A DNA stretch of 39,982 nt, from positions 1 to 39,982 of the forward strand of contig JAIXYL010000052.1 of the NCBI GenBank assembly GCA_027490265.1. Reading direction: 5' to 3'. The stretch's first letter is position 1, and each line of letters starts with the position of its first letter. A program made the translations under genes and the position numbers. The notes beneath the pieces were generated by a model. It did no database searches. It was given only the letters and a program-made list of their open reading frames with translations, and was not told the origin of the DNA. Shown here piece after piece: positions 32,661-39,982 of this stretch. The stretch comes from Sediminibacterium sp. GTDB taxonomy: Bacteria > Bacteroidota > Bacteroidia > Chitinophagales > Chitinophagaceae.

Positions 32661-33501
32661 AGTCTTGCTATTGTTACAGATAGGGCTTGGTTTGTGCAAC
32701 AGCAATACAGCACAACCCTCTCCTAATCGTGTGATTGTATTAGGCACCAAACACAATGGCAACAAATTGGTGAATACCAAAGCAATGTTGGCCATAATCA
32801 AAACCATTAACCCCGATATCATATTGTTGGAATACGATTCAACCGTAGTGAATAATTGTAGCATCAAACGCGTATGGGGAGCCAAAACAGCCGAATTTTT
32901 AGGCATCTGGAAAAATCCATTGGAATATAAAGTGGCCCGAAAATACAAGGAACTAAAAGACTCTGTTTGTTTAGCACCCTTTGATGTTTACATTCCTAAT
33001 AGAAGACAATATATTAGTTACCAAACCAATATGGAATACAGTCATTTGCAGGCCATGAAACAATTGCATGCAGAGGGTCTCTTATCAAACGAAGACAAAA
33101 AAGATTTTACCACTTACGACGCGCTCAATGATGCATTTTTAAATTTACTGGACAGTTCATTATTAACCATGAATCGACCAAGTATAACCGACACCATTGA
33201 AGCCATCATTTATCAAGAGAAGCATTTTATCAGGCGAATGACCATGAACTATCCTTCGTTGCAACCATACAGCAATTGGTTTACGGGGCAAGTAGATTAT
33301 TGGGAAGAAAGAAGTAAGGGGATTAATACCAATATCCTTAGAGCATTGAATGCCAACAGCAATAAAACCATACTAATCATCACTGGATTGATGCACAAAA
33401 GTGATATTGAAAATTTTTTACAGAAAAAAGAGTTGGCCAGTTTATGCAGGCTGATTCAATTGAACGATGCATTGGCTAATCCACCGGTGCCTGATTTCTA
33501 A
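32638..33501 (+). CDS. Exported TraB/TIKI-like protein (tentative)
   Basis: About 287 residues from the ATG at 32638, overlapping the end of ogt by 23 bases (a TTG two codons earlier is possible). There is a signal peptide-like N-terminus (MGYKHCFKVLLLLQIGLGLC). The first conserved block, VIVLGTKHNG, followed by INPDIILLEYDS and a later ITGLMH, resembles the TraB/GumN/TIKI superfamily of proteases ('GT.H', 'PD...E.D'). The region between is helical and charged, with no domain I recognise. It would act in the periplasm or on the outer face. The catalytic status is not established. It ends 26 bases inside the convergent GSCFA gene. Confidence 0.45.
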   Translation: MGYKHCFKVLLLLQIGLGLCNSNTAQPSPNRVIVLGTKHNGNKLVNTKAMLAIIKTINPDIILLEYDSTVVNNCSIKRVWGAKTAEFLGIWKNPLEYKVARKYKELKDSVCLAPFDVYIPNRRQYISYQTNMEYSHLQAMKQLHAEGLLSNEDKKDFTTYDALNDAFLNLLDSSLLTMNRPSITDTIEAIIYQEKHFIRRMTMNYPSLQPYSNWFTGQVDYWEERSKGINTNILRALNANSNKTILIITGLMHKSDIENFLQKKELASLCRLIQLNDALANPPVPDF

Positions 33502-34492
33502 TGCCTGTTTTAAAATAGGCCAATTCAATTTCTAATGGCAAATATGGATACTGCTCCATAAGATGCATTGTTTCATTTGCATACTTCTTTAAAAAAGCTT
33601 GATGCTGACTAGTTTGCGGATTAAAGGGTTTGTGTTGATACGCCAATTTAATTTCTCGAATAAGCTTAAATAAATCGCTACTGGCATCATCAATACATGC
33701 GTCTACAAATTTCTCCCAAACATATTGCGTGGCTTGATAGTTTGGATGCACCAAGTCTTCTGCATAAAACCGATAATCGCGCAAATCATCGATTACCAAT
33801 TCATAGGCAGGAAAATAATACACTGCAGGATATTGTTGCACCAAATCGTGTACGGCTTGAATTAATACAGCTTTGCTTCTGTTATTGTCAATCACCCCTT
33901 CACGCAAATGCCTGACTGGGCTGATGGTAAAAATGATTTGCAAGTGAGGATTAAATGCCAACAATGCCTCAATCATGGCTTGTAAGGTTTGGCGCGTTGT
34001 GTCGGCCGATAATAAAGTACGATTGAACCATGCTGCTGGTGCTTTGTGATTGTTGGCAGCTACAGATGCCAGCGGTCCATCGGCTTGATCGGTTAACCGA
34101 TATACCCAGGCAGATCCCAAAGTGATTAACAAATGATCAGCTGTTTTTAAAAACGCTCCAGCGGCTTTAGTTGAAGCGGTTATTTTGGCCAAAGCATCTT
34201 CTGGGGTAATCCCTGAAAAACGACTATGGTGTTTCCAACTATGCCATGTTTCATTTAATTGAAACAAATCATTGGTTTGAACGATGGGTTGTTGAATATA
34301 ATCTTGTATGGCTTCGGCCACACTGATTGGATTAAATAAAATGCCATGCGGATTATCCATGACGGTAAAGCAATATTGCTTGAGTAACTGCCCTATATTC
34401 TCTGTAAAACAAGACCCAACCATCAACATTTTATGATAATGCGTCAATGGAATTGGTATTTTTTTAATGGGGAACTCGTAATGAAACTTCAT
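33476..34492 (-). CDS. GSCFA domain protein
   Basis: A 338-residue cytoplasmic protein with the family signature MLMVGSCFTENIGQLLKQYCF and later LLITLGSAWVY and IIFTISPVRHLREG, which are the SGNH-like blocks of the GSCFA family. The final catalytic-like Asp/His pair is suggested by YAEDLVHPNYQA. The family is a predicted hydrolase of the GDSL/SGNH type with unknown substrate. It is the last gene of the five-gene operon that begins at 37196, 7 bases after the HMG-CoA lyase gene. Its last bases overlap the convergent TraB-like gene. Confidence 0.9.
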   Translation of the reverse strand: MKFHYEFPIKKIPIPLTHYHKMLMVGSCFTENIGQLLKQYCFTVMDNPHGILFNPISVAEAIQDYIQQPIVQTNDLFQLNETWHSWKHHSRFSGITPEDALAKITASTKAAGAFLKTADHLLITLGSAWVYRLTDQADGPLASVAANNHKAPAAWFNRTLLSADTTRQTLQAMIEALLAFNPHLQIIFTISPVRHLREGVIDNNRSKAVLIQAVHDLVQQYPAVYYFPAYELVIDDLRDYRFYAEDLVHPNYQATQYVWEKFVDACIDDASSDLFKLIREIKLAYQHKPFNPQTSQHQAFLKKYANETMHLMEQYPYLPLEIELAYFKTGIRNQAPVD

Positions 34493-34499
34493 ACAGGCA

Positions 34500-35369
34500 T
34501 TATTGAAAAACAGTGGACACCATTTGACTACACATAGCCAATTGCTGTAAATTAAGTTGTGGCAAAGGTTGTTGCTTTAAGAGGTATTGAACCATTTTTT
34601 CTGTATCCATATTGCCGACCAAATCGTCTTGCGCCATTGGACAGCCACCAATGCCCTTTAAAGCCCCATCAAAGCGTTTACAACCTGCACGTACTGCGGC
34701 GTCTAGTTTCTGTTCCCAATTGGCAGCACTGGCATGCAAATGCACACCAAACGTTATATTGGGATATTGCGGGATCAGTGTATTTAATGCACTAGAAATT
34801 TGCCCCGGCGTTGCAAGGCCAACTGTATCTGCTAAAGAAATCGTGGTAATATTTAAAGCAGCCATTTGGTTAGCCCAATGCAATAAAATGGATTCATCGT
34901 AAGCATCTCCATAAGGGTTGCCAAAGCCCATACTCAAATAAATCACTAATTCCTTTTGATGGGCTGTACAAAGGGCTTGTATGGCTTTTACACGCTCAAA
35001 ACTTTCTTTTATCGAGCTGTTAGTATTACGCATTTGAAAGCTTGGCGAAATTGAAAAAGGAAAACCAAGGTACTGCACTTGATTGAACCGAACTGCTGTT
35101 TCAGCGCCGCGTTCATTGGCCACAATGACCAATAACTTGGTGACGCTTTCTTGCAGATCTAATGCGTTCAACACCTCAGCTGTATCGGCCATTTGCGGGA
35201 TGGCTTTGGCAGATACAAAACTGCCACAATCCAAAATATCAAAGCCAACTTTTAATAGTGCATTTAAATAATCAATCTTTTGTTGTGTTGGAATTGAATG
35301 CGGCCAACCTTGCATAGCATCTCGCGGACATTCAACTAATGTTATAGTAGATGGATCAAGCCGATTCAT
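34500..35369 (-). CDS. mvaB: Hydroxymethylglutaryl-CoA lyase
   Basis: A 289-residue TIM-barrel lyase of the HMGL family that cleaves 3-hydroxy-3-methylglutaryl-CoA to acetoacetate and acetyl-CoA in leucine breakdown. The start motif ECPRDAMQGW corresponds to the usual 'E.GPRDG.Q', the metal-binding HLH (GVHLHAS) replaces HCH, and the signature near the C-terminus is GIGGCPMAQDDLVGNMDTE with the active-site Cys in GGCP. Length is normal. It follows rlmB by 5 bases and precedes the GSCFA gene by 7, in the same operon. No other leucine catabolism gene is in the window. Confidence 0.9.
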   Translation of the reverse strand: MNRLDPSTITLVECPRDAMQGWPHSIPTQQKIDYLNALLKVGFDILDCGSFVSAKAIPQMADTAEVLNALDLQESVTKLLVIVANERGAETAVRFNQVQYLGFPFSISPSFQMRNTNSSIKESFERVKAIQALCTAHQKELVIYLSMGFGNPYGDAYDESILLHWANQMAALNITTISLADTVGLATPGQISSALNTLIPQYPNITFGVHLHASAANWEQKLDAAVRAGCKRFDGALKGIGGCPMAQDDLVGNMDTEKMVQYLLKQQPLPQLNLQQLAMCSQMVSTVFQ

Positions 35370-35374
35370 AAGAT

Positions 35375-36136
35375 TTATTTTAAAACAGATTGAACACCCA
35401 TGCGTTGTTTCATGCCTTCGTATAAAATCATGCCTGTTGCAACAGACACATTGAGTGAATCAAATTTGGCAGCCATCGGAATTTTAAAAAATGCATCAGC
35501 TGCTTTGGCCAAGTAAGGCTGCACCCCTCTACCTTCATCCCCCATAATTACACAACAAGGAATGGTGTAATCTAATTCGTACACATTTTTATCTGCACGC
35601 ATTTCACTGGTATACACAGCAATGCCATTCAAGTGTAAATCATCAACAGCTTTCAGCAAACTATTGACCCGGCATATATGAATTTTCTCCAGCGCTCCTG
35701 CGCTGCTTTTCATGGCTTCTTCATTTAATGCACCTACCCCTTTATCGGGGATGATGATGGCTTGTGCACCACAACAAACCGCTGTTCTGGCAATGGCCCC
35801 AATATTTCTTACGTCGGTTACCCCATCTAACATCAAAAACAGAGGCACTGTTCCTTCAGACACTACATGGTCAATGACTTGTTGTAAATCTAAATATTGA
35901 ACTAAGGCAACAATGGCAATGACGCCTTGGTGATTGGCTTTAGTGAGCCCGTTGAGTTTTTCAACTGGCACCAATTGTATGGGAATATTGTGTTCTCTGG
36001 ATAAGGCACGTATTTGTTGTACCACTTCCCCACTCGCATTTTTTTGCAATAAGATTTTATCAATGGCTTTGCCAGATTGCAAAGCTTCTACCAATGGCTG
36101 ACGGCCAATAATCAAGGAAGTTTTTTTCAATGCCAT
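35375..36136 (-). CDS. rlmB: 23S rRNA 2'-O-ribose methyltransferase (RlmB type)
   Basis: A 253-residue SPOUT methyltransferase from the ATG at 36136; a TTG two codons upstream is less likely. An N-terminal substrate-binding domain (IIGRQPLVEALQSG) precedes the knot domain with the three SpoU motifs: VRNIGAIARTAVCCGA, CVIMGDEGRGV and LNVSVATGMILYE. It methylates the 2'-O of a guanosine in 23S rRNA (G2251 in E. coli). It lies 11 bases after the NUDIX gene and 5 before the lyase. Confidence 0.95.
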   Translation of the reverse strand: MALKKTSLIIGRQPLVEALQSGKAIDKILLQKNASGEVVQQIRALSREHNIPIQLVPVEKLNGLTKANHQGVIAIVALVQYLDLQQVIDHVVSEGTVPLFLMLDGVTDVRNIGAIARTAVCCGAQAIIIPDKGVGALNEEAMKSSAGALEKIHICRVNSLLKAVDDLHLNGIAVYTSEMRADKNVYELDYTIPCCVIMGDEGRGVQPYLAKAADAFFKIPMAAKFDSLNVSVATGMILYEGMKQRMGVQSVLK

Positions 36137-36147
36137 CTGCAAATGTA

Positions 36148-36702
36148 TTAATTCAATTTTCCCTGCAGCAATAAGAGTTGAACTTTATATACGGCGGCTA
36201 CCGTCATTGAGTCGGTAATACGACCATCGTCTACCATTTTCACCATTTCGGCAAATGGAATTTTTTTCACCTCCAATTGCTCGGTTTCTTCTGGGGCAGC
36301 GGTTCCCTGGGTTAACTGGCGAGCCAAATAAATGATGGCCAATTCATCGCTGACTGAATTAGACAGATGCATCTGAAATAATTCGGTCCATTCCTCGGCC
36401 ATTAAGCCTGTTTCTTCTAATAATTCGCGTTTGGCACTGTCTAGCGGCGATGATCCCACCGGACAACCCCCTTCTGGCATTTCCCAACTATAGGCGTTTA
36501 ACGTAAAGCGGTATTGGCCGACCAAATAGGTATTCATGGCTTCATCTAAAACCATGACCCCAATGGCTATATTTTTAAAATGCACTTTGCCGTAAATGCC
36601 CTTGCCACCGTTAGGATTGATGACATCGTATTCAGTGAGCGCAATCCAAGGATTACTGTAAACATTTTTTTCTGATACAATCGTCCAAGGATTCTGGGTC
36701 AT
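36148..36702 (-). CDS. NUDIX hydrolase, ADP-ribose pyrophosphatase-like
   Basis: A 184-residue NUDIX enzyme. The NUDIX box is GGCPVGSSPLDSAKRELLEE followed by TGL; the catalytic REL.EE.G part is intact, but the Glu at position 7 of the box is a Ser. The N-terminal strand-rich part and the VGQYRFTLNAYSWEMPEG stretch resemble ADP-ribose/NDP-sugar pyrophosphatases. The substrate is not defined. Its start overlaps the last base of the membrane protein gene, and rlmB follows 11 bases later. Confidence 0.92.
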   Translation of the reverse strand: MTQNPWTIVSEKNVYSNPWIALTEYDVINPNGGKGIYGKVHFKNIAIGVMVLDEAMNTYLVGQYRFTLNAYSWEMPEGGCPVGSSPLDSAKRELLEETGLMAEEWTELFQMHLSNSVSDELAIIYLARQLTQGTAAPEETEQLEVKKIPFAEMVKMVDDGRITDSMTVAAVYKVQLLLLQGKLN

Positions 36703-37196
36703 TATGCTTTTTTAGAAAATGCTTGAGGAAGGCTGATGAGCAAATATAAAATAACGACCAACAACAATAGGAATTTAGCGCCAGCACAAAGATTGGTCAG
36801 TAACAAAGTAAAATCTGAAAAACTACCAGCAATACTGTCGAGCATCACTTTATTTTCAATTAAATCTAAGCCTGCAATCACGTATACTGCTTTAGACAAA
36901 GACTTACCCGTGTGCTTCATGGTATGATTTTTTGAAGTGTTGGCAGCGGCTACACAAGCGGTATAGAAAAATAAAGCGTAAAAAGGAATGAATACAAAAT
37001 CAATGTAGATATTGGCTTTTACATCGGCGTTGGACCAACCAAATAACACTTTATTCAGTATTTCAGGGTCGCTAGCAAATTCTAAATTGATAATGCCTAA
37101 AGGCGTGGCTTCTGATCTTAAGTTCGCACCTTGTATCTGTAAAATAAAGAAAAACAAGGCAGCCAGCGAACCAAATACGATTAGTCTAGTTTTCAT
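36702..37196 (-). CDS. Four-helix membrane protein of unknown function
   Basis: A 164-residue protein with four predicted membrane segments (about 5-22, 64-86, 103-125 and 133-157) and a longer loop with acidic residues between the first two. The first helix could be a signal anchor. I do not recognise a named family; the loop reads NLEFASDPEILNKVLFGW. It starts the operon that includes NUDIX, rlmB, lyase and GSCFA genes, sharing one base with the NUDIX start. A link to those enzymes is not evident. Confidence 0.75.
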   Translation of the reverse strand: MKTRLIVFGSLAALFFFILQIQGANLRSEATPLGIINLEFASDPEILNKVLFGWSNADVKANIYIDFVFIPFYALFFYTACVAAANTSKNHTMKHTGKSLSKAVYVIAGLDLIENKVMLDSIAGSFSDFTLLLTNLCAGAKFLLLLVVILYLLISLPQAFSKKA

Positions 37197-37206
37197 GCTC
37201 TAAATA

Positions 37207-37239
37207 TATAAAAAACGGCCATACGAAAGTACAGCCGTT
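37207..37239 (-). terminator. Intrinsic terminator after metK
   Basis: On the minus strand an 11-bp stem (two G-U pairs) is formed by 37229-37239 and 37214-37224, with the 4-base loop TTTC. It is followed by a run of six T and an AT tail. It begins 22 bases after the metK stop and ends just before the membrane protein start at 37196. Confidence 0.9.
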
Positions 37240-37261
37240 GACGAATTTTTACAATTAAAGC

Positions 37262-38515
37262 TTATTTTAATCCAAACGCTTTCTTCACTTTAGACACGTA
37301 GTCTAATTTCTCCCAAGTAAACAATTCTACTTTTACTTTCTTCTCTTTACCATCTGGGGTTTTGAAAGTTTTAGTCACCACTTCAGGCTTGCGACCCATA
37401 TGGCCATAGGCTGCAGTTTCACTGTAGATCGGGTTTCTGAGCTTTAAACGCTGCTCGATAAAGTAAGGACGCATATCAAAAATGCCTTCCACCATCTTGG
37501 CAATTTGACCATCGGTCAAGTTTACTTTAGCAGTACCATACGTGTTCACGTTGATAGAAGTAGGTTGCGCAACACCAATCGCGTAAGACACTTGTACCAA
37601 GATTTCGTCAGCTACACCAGCAGCCACCAAGTTCTTGGCAATATGACGGGTTGCATAAGCTGCAGAACGGTCAACCTTACTAGGGTCTTTACCGCTGAAA
37701 GCACCACCACCATGTGCACCCTTACCACCGTAAGTGTCTACGATGATCTTACGACCAGTTAAACCAGTGTCTCCGTGAGGACCACCAATCACAAACTTGC
37801 CCGTTGGGTTAATATGGTACTTGATGTCTTTATTGAACAGCTTCGCGTATTTCTTGTACTTCGCTTTAACTCTTGGAATCAAAATATCAATGATATCGTT
37901 CTTGATCTTGGCCAACATTTTGGCTTCGGTATCAAAATCATCGTGCTGAGTAGATACCACAATCGCATCAATTCTTACAGGTTGATTGTTGTCGTCGTAT
38001 TCCAACGTCACCTGGCTCTTTGCATCAGGTCTTAGGTATTTGATGGCTTTGTTCTCTCTTCTTAATGCAGCCAGTTCAATCAAGATCTTGTGCGCTAAGT
38101 CCAACGCCAATGGCATATAGTCTTCGGTTTCATTGCTGGCATAACCAAACATCATGCCTTGGTCGCCCGCACCTTGCTCTTCTTTCTTCTTCTTGTCTAC
38201 CCCTTGGTTGATATCGGCACTCTGCTCATGAATGGCAGATAAAATACCACAGCTGTTCGCTTCAAACATGTATTCGCTCTTGGTATACCCAATCTTGCGA
38301 ATCACCCCACGGGCAATCTCTTGCACATCTAAATACGCTTTAGACTTTACTTCACCCGCTAATACCACTTGACCAGTGGTTACCAAGGTTTCGCAAGCCA
38401 CTTTACTCTGTGGATCAAACGCTAAAAAGTTATCAATCAGCGCATCAGATATTTGATCCGCTACCTTGTCCGGATGTCCTTCAGACACACTCTCAGAGGT
38501 AAATAAATAAGGCAT
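37262..38515 (-). CDS. metK: S-adenosylmethionine synthetase
   Basis: A 417-residue enzyme that makes SAM from ATP and methionine. The signatures are [19 protein letters not shown] at the N-terminus (with the conserved His and Asp), [12 protein letters not shown], and [21 protein letters not shown] followed by [19 protein letters not shown]. It is longer than the E. coli enzyme (384 residues), mainly through an insert of charged residues in the middle ([20 protein letters not shown]) and an extended C-terminus with many Lys. It ends in a strong terminator. The 30-base gap upstream holds no riboswitch. Confidence 0.98.
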   Translation of the reverse strand: MPYLFTSESVSEGHPDKVADQISDALIDNFLAFDPQSKVACETLVTTGQVVLAGEVKSKAYLDVQEIARGVIRKIGYTKSEYMFEANSCGILSAIHEQSADINQGVDKKKKEEQGAGDQGMMFGYASNETEDYMPLALDLAHKILIELAALRRENKAIKYLRPDAKSQVTLEYDDNNQPVRIDAIVVSTQHDDFDTEAKMLAKIKNDIIDILIPRVKAKYKKYAKLFNKDIKYHINPTGKFVIGGPHGDTGLTGRKIIVDTYGGKGAHGGGAFSGKDPSKVDRSAAYATRHIAKNLVAAGVADEILVQVSYAIGVAQPTSINVNTYGTAKVNLTDGQIAKMVEGIFDMRPYFIEQRLKLRNPIYSETAAYGHMGRKPEVVTKTFKTPDGKEKKVKVELFTWEKLDYVSKVKKAFGLK

Positions 38516-38545
38516 TGAATATAGATTTAAAAGTTTGTTGAGTGA

Positions 38546-39982
38546 TTATAATCTAGAATAAACCAGTCTTAAACGCATTCTGAAACGGCTATGTGTTCCA
38601 CCGCCTAAACGCACTCTACCATTGGCCACTTCGTTCCCTAAACCTGCATTCAAATAATACATTTGAGAAACAGTATTGCTAGGATATGGCGGTGTAAAGT
38701 TGATAGAATCATTAGAAGGCGCAGATAATCTTAATGTGAAAGATGTATCTCTTCTGGTAACGATGCCTTGCACATATCTACTGATTACAAATGTATATGC
38801 AGCAACTCTATCGTATCCATTGGTGGTTTTAAAAGTTCTGAATCCACCAAAGTCTAATGTATTCGGACCAGAAGCCGTTACTAAATAGTCATTGGGAATA
38901 TTGCGTTTTTGATTTTTTGCTGAATCAAAAATACTCAGCAATAATAATCGAGGCGCTTGAAAATAGCGATCTAAAGTAACCAAGTTATTGTCGTCTGGTA
39001 CTTGTTCCGCAATCAATTCAGCACGGTGAATGATGCGGTTGTTTAGGTTTTGTAAACCAGGAATACGAATGCGAACATTGGTACCTGGTGCACTTTGCAC
39101 AAAAACCAAAGAATCTGGTCTTGCATTATTGCCAACAAAATTATTGATTTGCGCACCAGTGGTATTGCGTCTGATATAGTTGGCATAGCCACCAAACACA
39201 GAATTGAATTTGAAATAACGAACAGCCGTATCGCGAACAGTTGCGCCAGTGCTGCTGGTATTATAGTAGAGTGCAAATTTGGTATTGGTGTCTAATAAGT
39301 TCACATATAATAATGCATTTGCTGGATTGGCCGATTGCACTTTTACAGCAAATCCTTTGAACACTGATTTAAATGTACTATCGTTTCTATACGCGTTGGT
39401 TGAATCGTAATCCTTAATAAAACGTCTGGCCACATTGGCGTTCAACTTGATTCTAATTTGATTATTGCTGGCTTCAAAACGATTTTTAACCGAATCCCCT
39501 AAGGTTCTGATATCAATTGTGGCGCTGCCGAGCGTTCCAATCGTATTGATTGGGTAAACATTAGGATAATTCACTGGATAATTGATCAGTGGATTTAGTG
39601 GTGTTGTAGAACTGATCTCTTGTACAGAAACCTGAAGCGGTTGGGAAGAATCCCCATAAAATCCTTTGTAGCTTAATATGAGTACTGCAGAGTCTACCAC
39701 TACACTGTCTTTGGCACCAGGAATAAAAAACGGATAAAAAGATGGTCCCAACTCTAGATTTAATTCAGCATTGGTTGTACCGAATAAAGGATCATTGGTT
39801 ATGGCTCCAATCACCATATTGTCTGAATTATAGACCCTAGTGGTATCGGTTTCATTGAAAGTATTGGTTTCAACCGTTAACACGGTATCAAAGGTATTGA
39901 CCCCATCTACTGCAGGGATTAACCCACTCCCCAATTCCGTGGTGGTAATTCTGGTACATGCCGCTGTAAGCATCAAAAAAAA
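38546..39982 (-). CDS. DUF4270 family lipoprotein (5' truncated by window)
   Basis: The frame is still open at the right edge of the window. The visible part begins FFLMLTAACTRITTTELG, with the end of a signal peptide and a lipobox-like LTAAC, so the true start lies a few codons to the right and the ATG at 39973 is internal. About 478 residues are visible. The body has the DUF4270 pattern: an early DTTRVYNSDNMVIGAITNDP stretch, then strand-rich sequence ending in a short Arg-rich tail. It is predicted to be an exported lipoprotein. The function of the family is unknown. It precedes metK by 30 bases on the same strand. Confidence 0.85.
   Translation of the reverse strand, partial: FFLMLTAACTRITTTELGSGLIPAVDGVNTFDTVLTVETNTFNETDTTRVYNSDNMVIGAITNDPLFGTTNAELNLELGPSFYPFFIPGAKDSVVVDSAVLILSYKGFYGDSSQPLQVSVQEISSTTPLNPLINYPVNYPNVYPINTIGTLGSATIDIRTLGDSVKNRFEASNNQIRIKLNANVARRFIKDYDSTNAYRNDSTFKSVFKGFAVKVQSANPANALLYVNLLDTNTKFALYYNTSSTGATVRDTAVRYFKFNSVFGGYANYIRRNTTGAQINNFVGNNARPDSLVFVQSAPGTNVRIRIPGLQNLNNRIIHRAELIAEQVPDDNNLVTLDRYFQAPRLLLLSIFDSAKNQKRNIPNDYLVTASGPNTLDFGGFRTFKTTNGYDRVAAYTFVISRYVQGIVTRRDTSFTLRLSAPSNDSINFTPPYPSNTVSQMYYLNAGLGNEVANGRVRLGGGTHSRFRMRLRLVYSRL

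Noticed and set aside
33503..33520. Palindromic GCCT...AGGC just after the TraB-like gene stop
   Set aside because: No T run follows on either strand, and the stem is short with an AT-rich middle, so it is not a convincing terminator.
38516..38545. Possible SAM riboswitch upstream of metK
   Set aside because: The gap is only 30 bases, and no paired stem or conserved core can fit. None was seen.
1..39982. Search for CRISPR arrays, tRNA genes, insertion sequences and attachment sites
   Set aside because: No direct-repeat arrays, tRNA-like cloverleaf sequences, transposase motifs or terminal inverted repeats were recognised by eye on either strand.

Overview
The window is a stretch of chromosome from a member of the Bacteroidota, most likely Chitinophagaceae or a close relative. 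Support comes from lineage-typical families (GLPGLI, DUF4270, GSCFA, a fused CcoN-CcoO oxidase, TopA with a lysine/alanine tail, an outer-membrane beta-barrel end), a moderately AT-rich composition, and several promoters with the Bacteroidota -7 element TAnnTTTG. No tRNA, rRNA, insertion sequence, prophage or CRISPR array was seen. Genes are packed tightly and no gene-free gap exceeds about 210 bases.

Layout. (1) 1-1012, plus strand: the end of a large outer-membrane beta-barrel gene and a GLPGLI gene. (2) 1016-10258, minus strand: one long cbb3 oxidase operon. Read in transcription order it holds a hemerythrin-like protein, ccoI, ccoS, fused ccoNO, ccoQ, ccoP, ccoG, ccoH/fixH and a TauE/SafE-like membrane protein. 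A 9+4+9 bp FNR-type palindrome lies just upstream, next to a Crp/Fnr regulator gene (10352-11065). (3) 11104-17170, minus strand: storage-glucan genes, namely glgA-glgC, an intrinsic terminator, then an MFS transporter and a secreted GH13 amylase. (4) 17295-19918, plus strand: an FHS-type sugar permease and a ROK glucokinase-like kinase. (5) 19878-22644, minus strand: an outer-membrane hypothetical, lipA and a phosphodiester glycosidase, followed by an OsmC gene on the plus strand. (6) 23146-25835, minus strand: fdx, iscX, kdsC, a UbiA prenyltransferase and maf. (7) A divergent alpha/beta hydrolase and topA, then a front-end-type fatty acid desaturase facing topA across a shared terminator. 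(8) 30909-33501, plus strand: a SirB1-like protein, a CsaA-like protein, ogt and a TraB/TIKI-like secreted protein. (9) 33476-37196, minus strand: a membrane protein, NUDIX hydrolase, rlmB, HMG-CoA lyase and a GSCFA protein. (10) metK and a DUF4270 lipoprotein gene that runs off the right edge.

How they work together. Region 2 encodes the structural subunits and copper/haem maturation of a high-affinity terminal oxidase, probably switched on at low oxygen by an FNR-like regulator. Regions 3 and 4 link sugar import and phosphorylation to glycogen-type storage and maltodextrin breakdown. The rest is mostly housekeeping: Fe-S and lipoate metabolism, LPS KDO synthesis, membrane lipids, DNA repair and topology, rRNA methylation and SAM synthesis.

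I found no clearly new multi-gene system. The items most worth a second look are the degenerate hemerythrin-like protein heading the cbb3 operon with its FNR-type palindrome, a single-haem CcoP with a duplicated N-terminal helix module, a UbiA enzyme that may make archaeal-type ether lipids, and a recurring promoter-to-start spacing that implies very short mRNA leaders.
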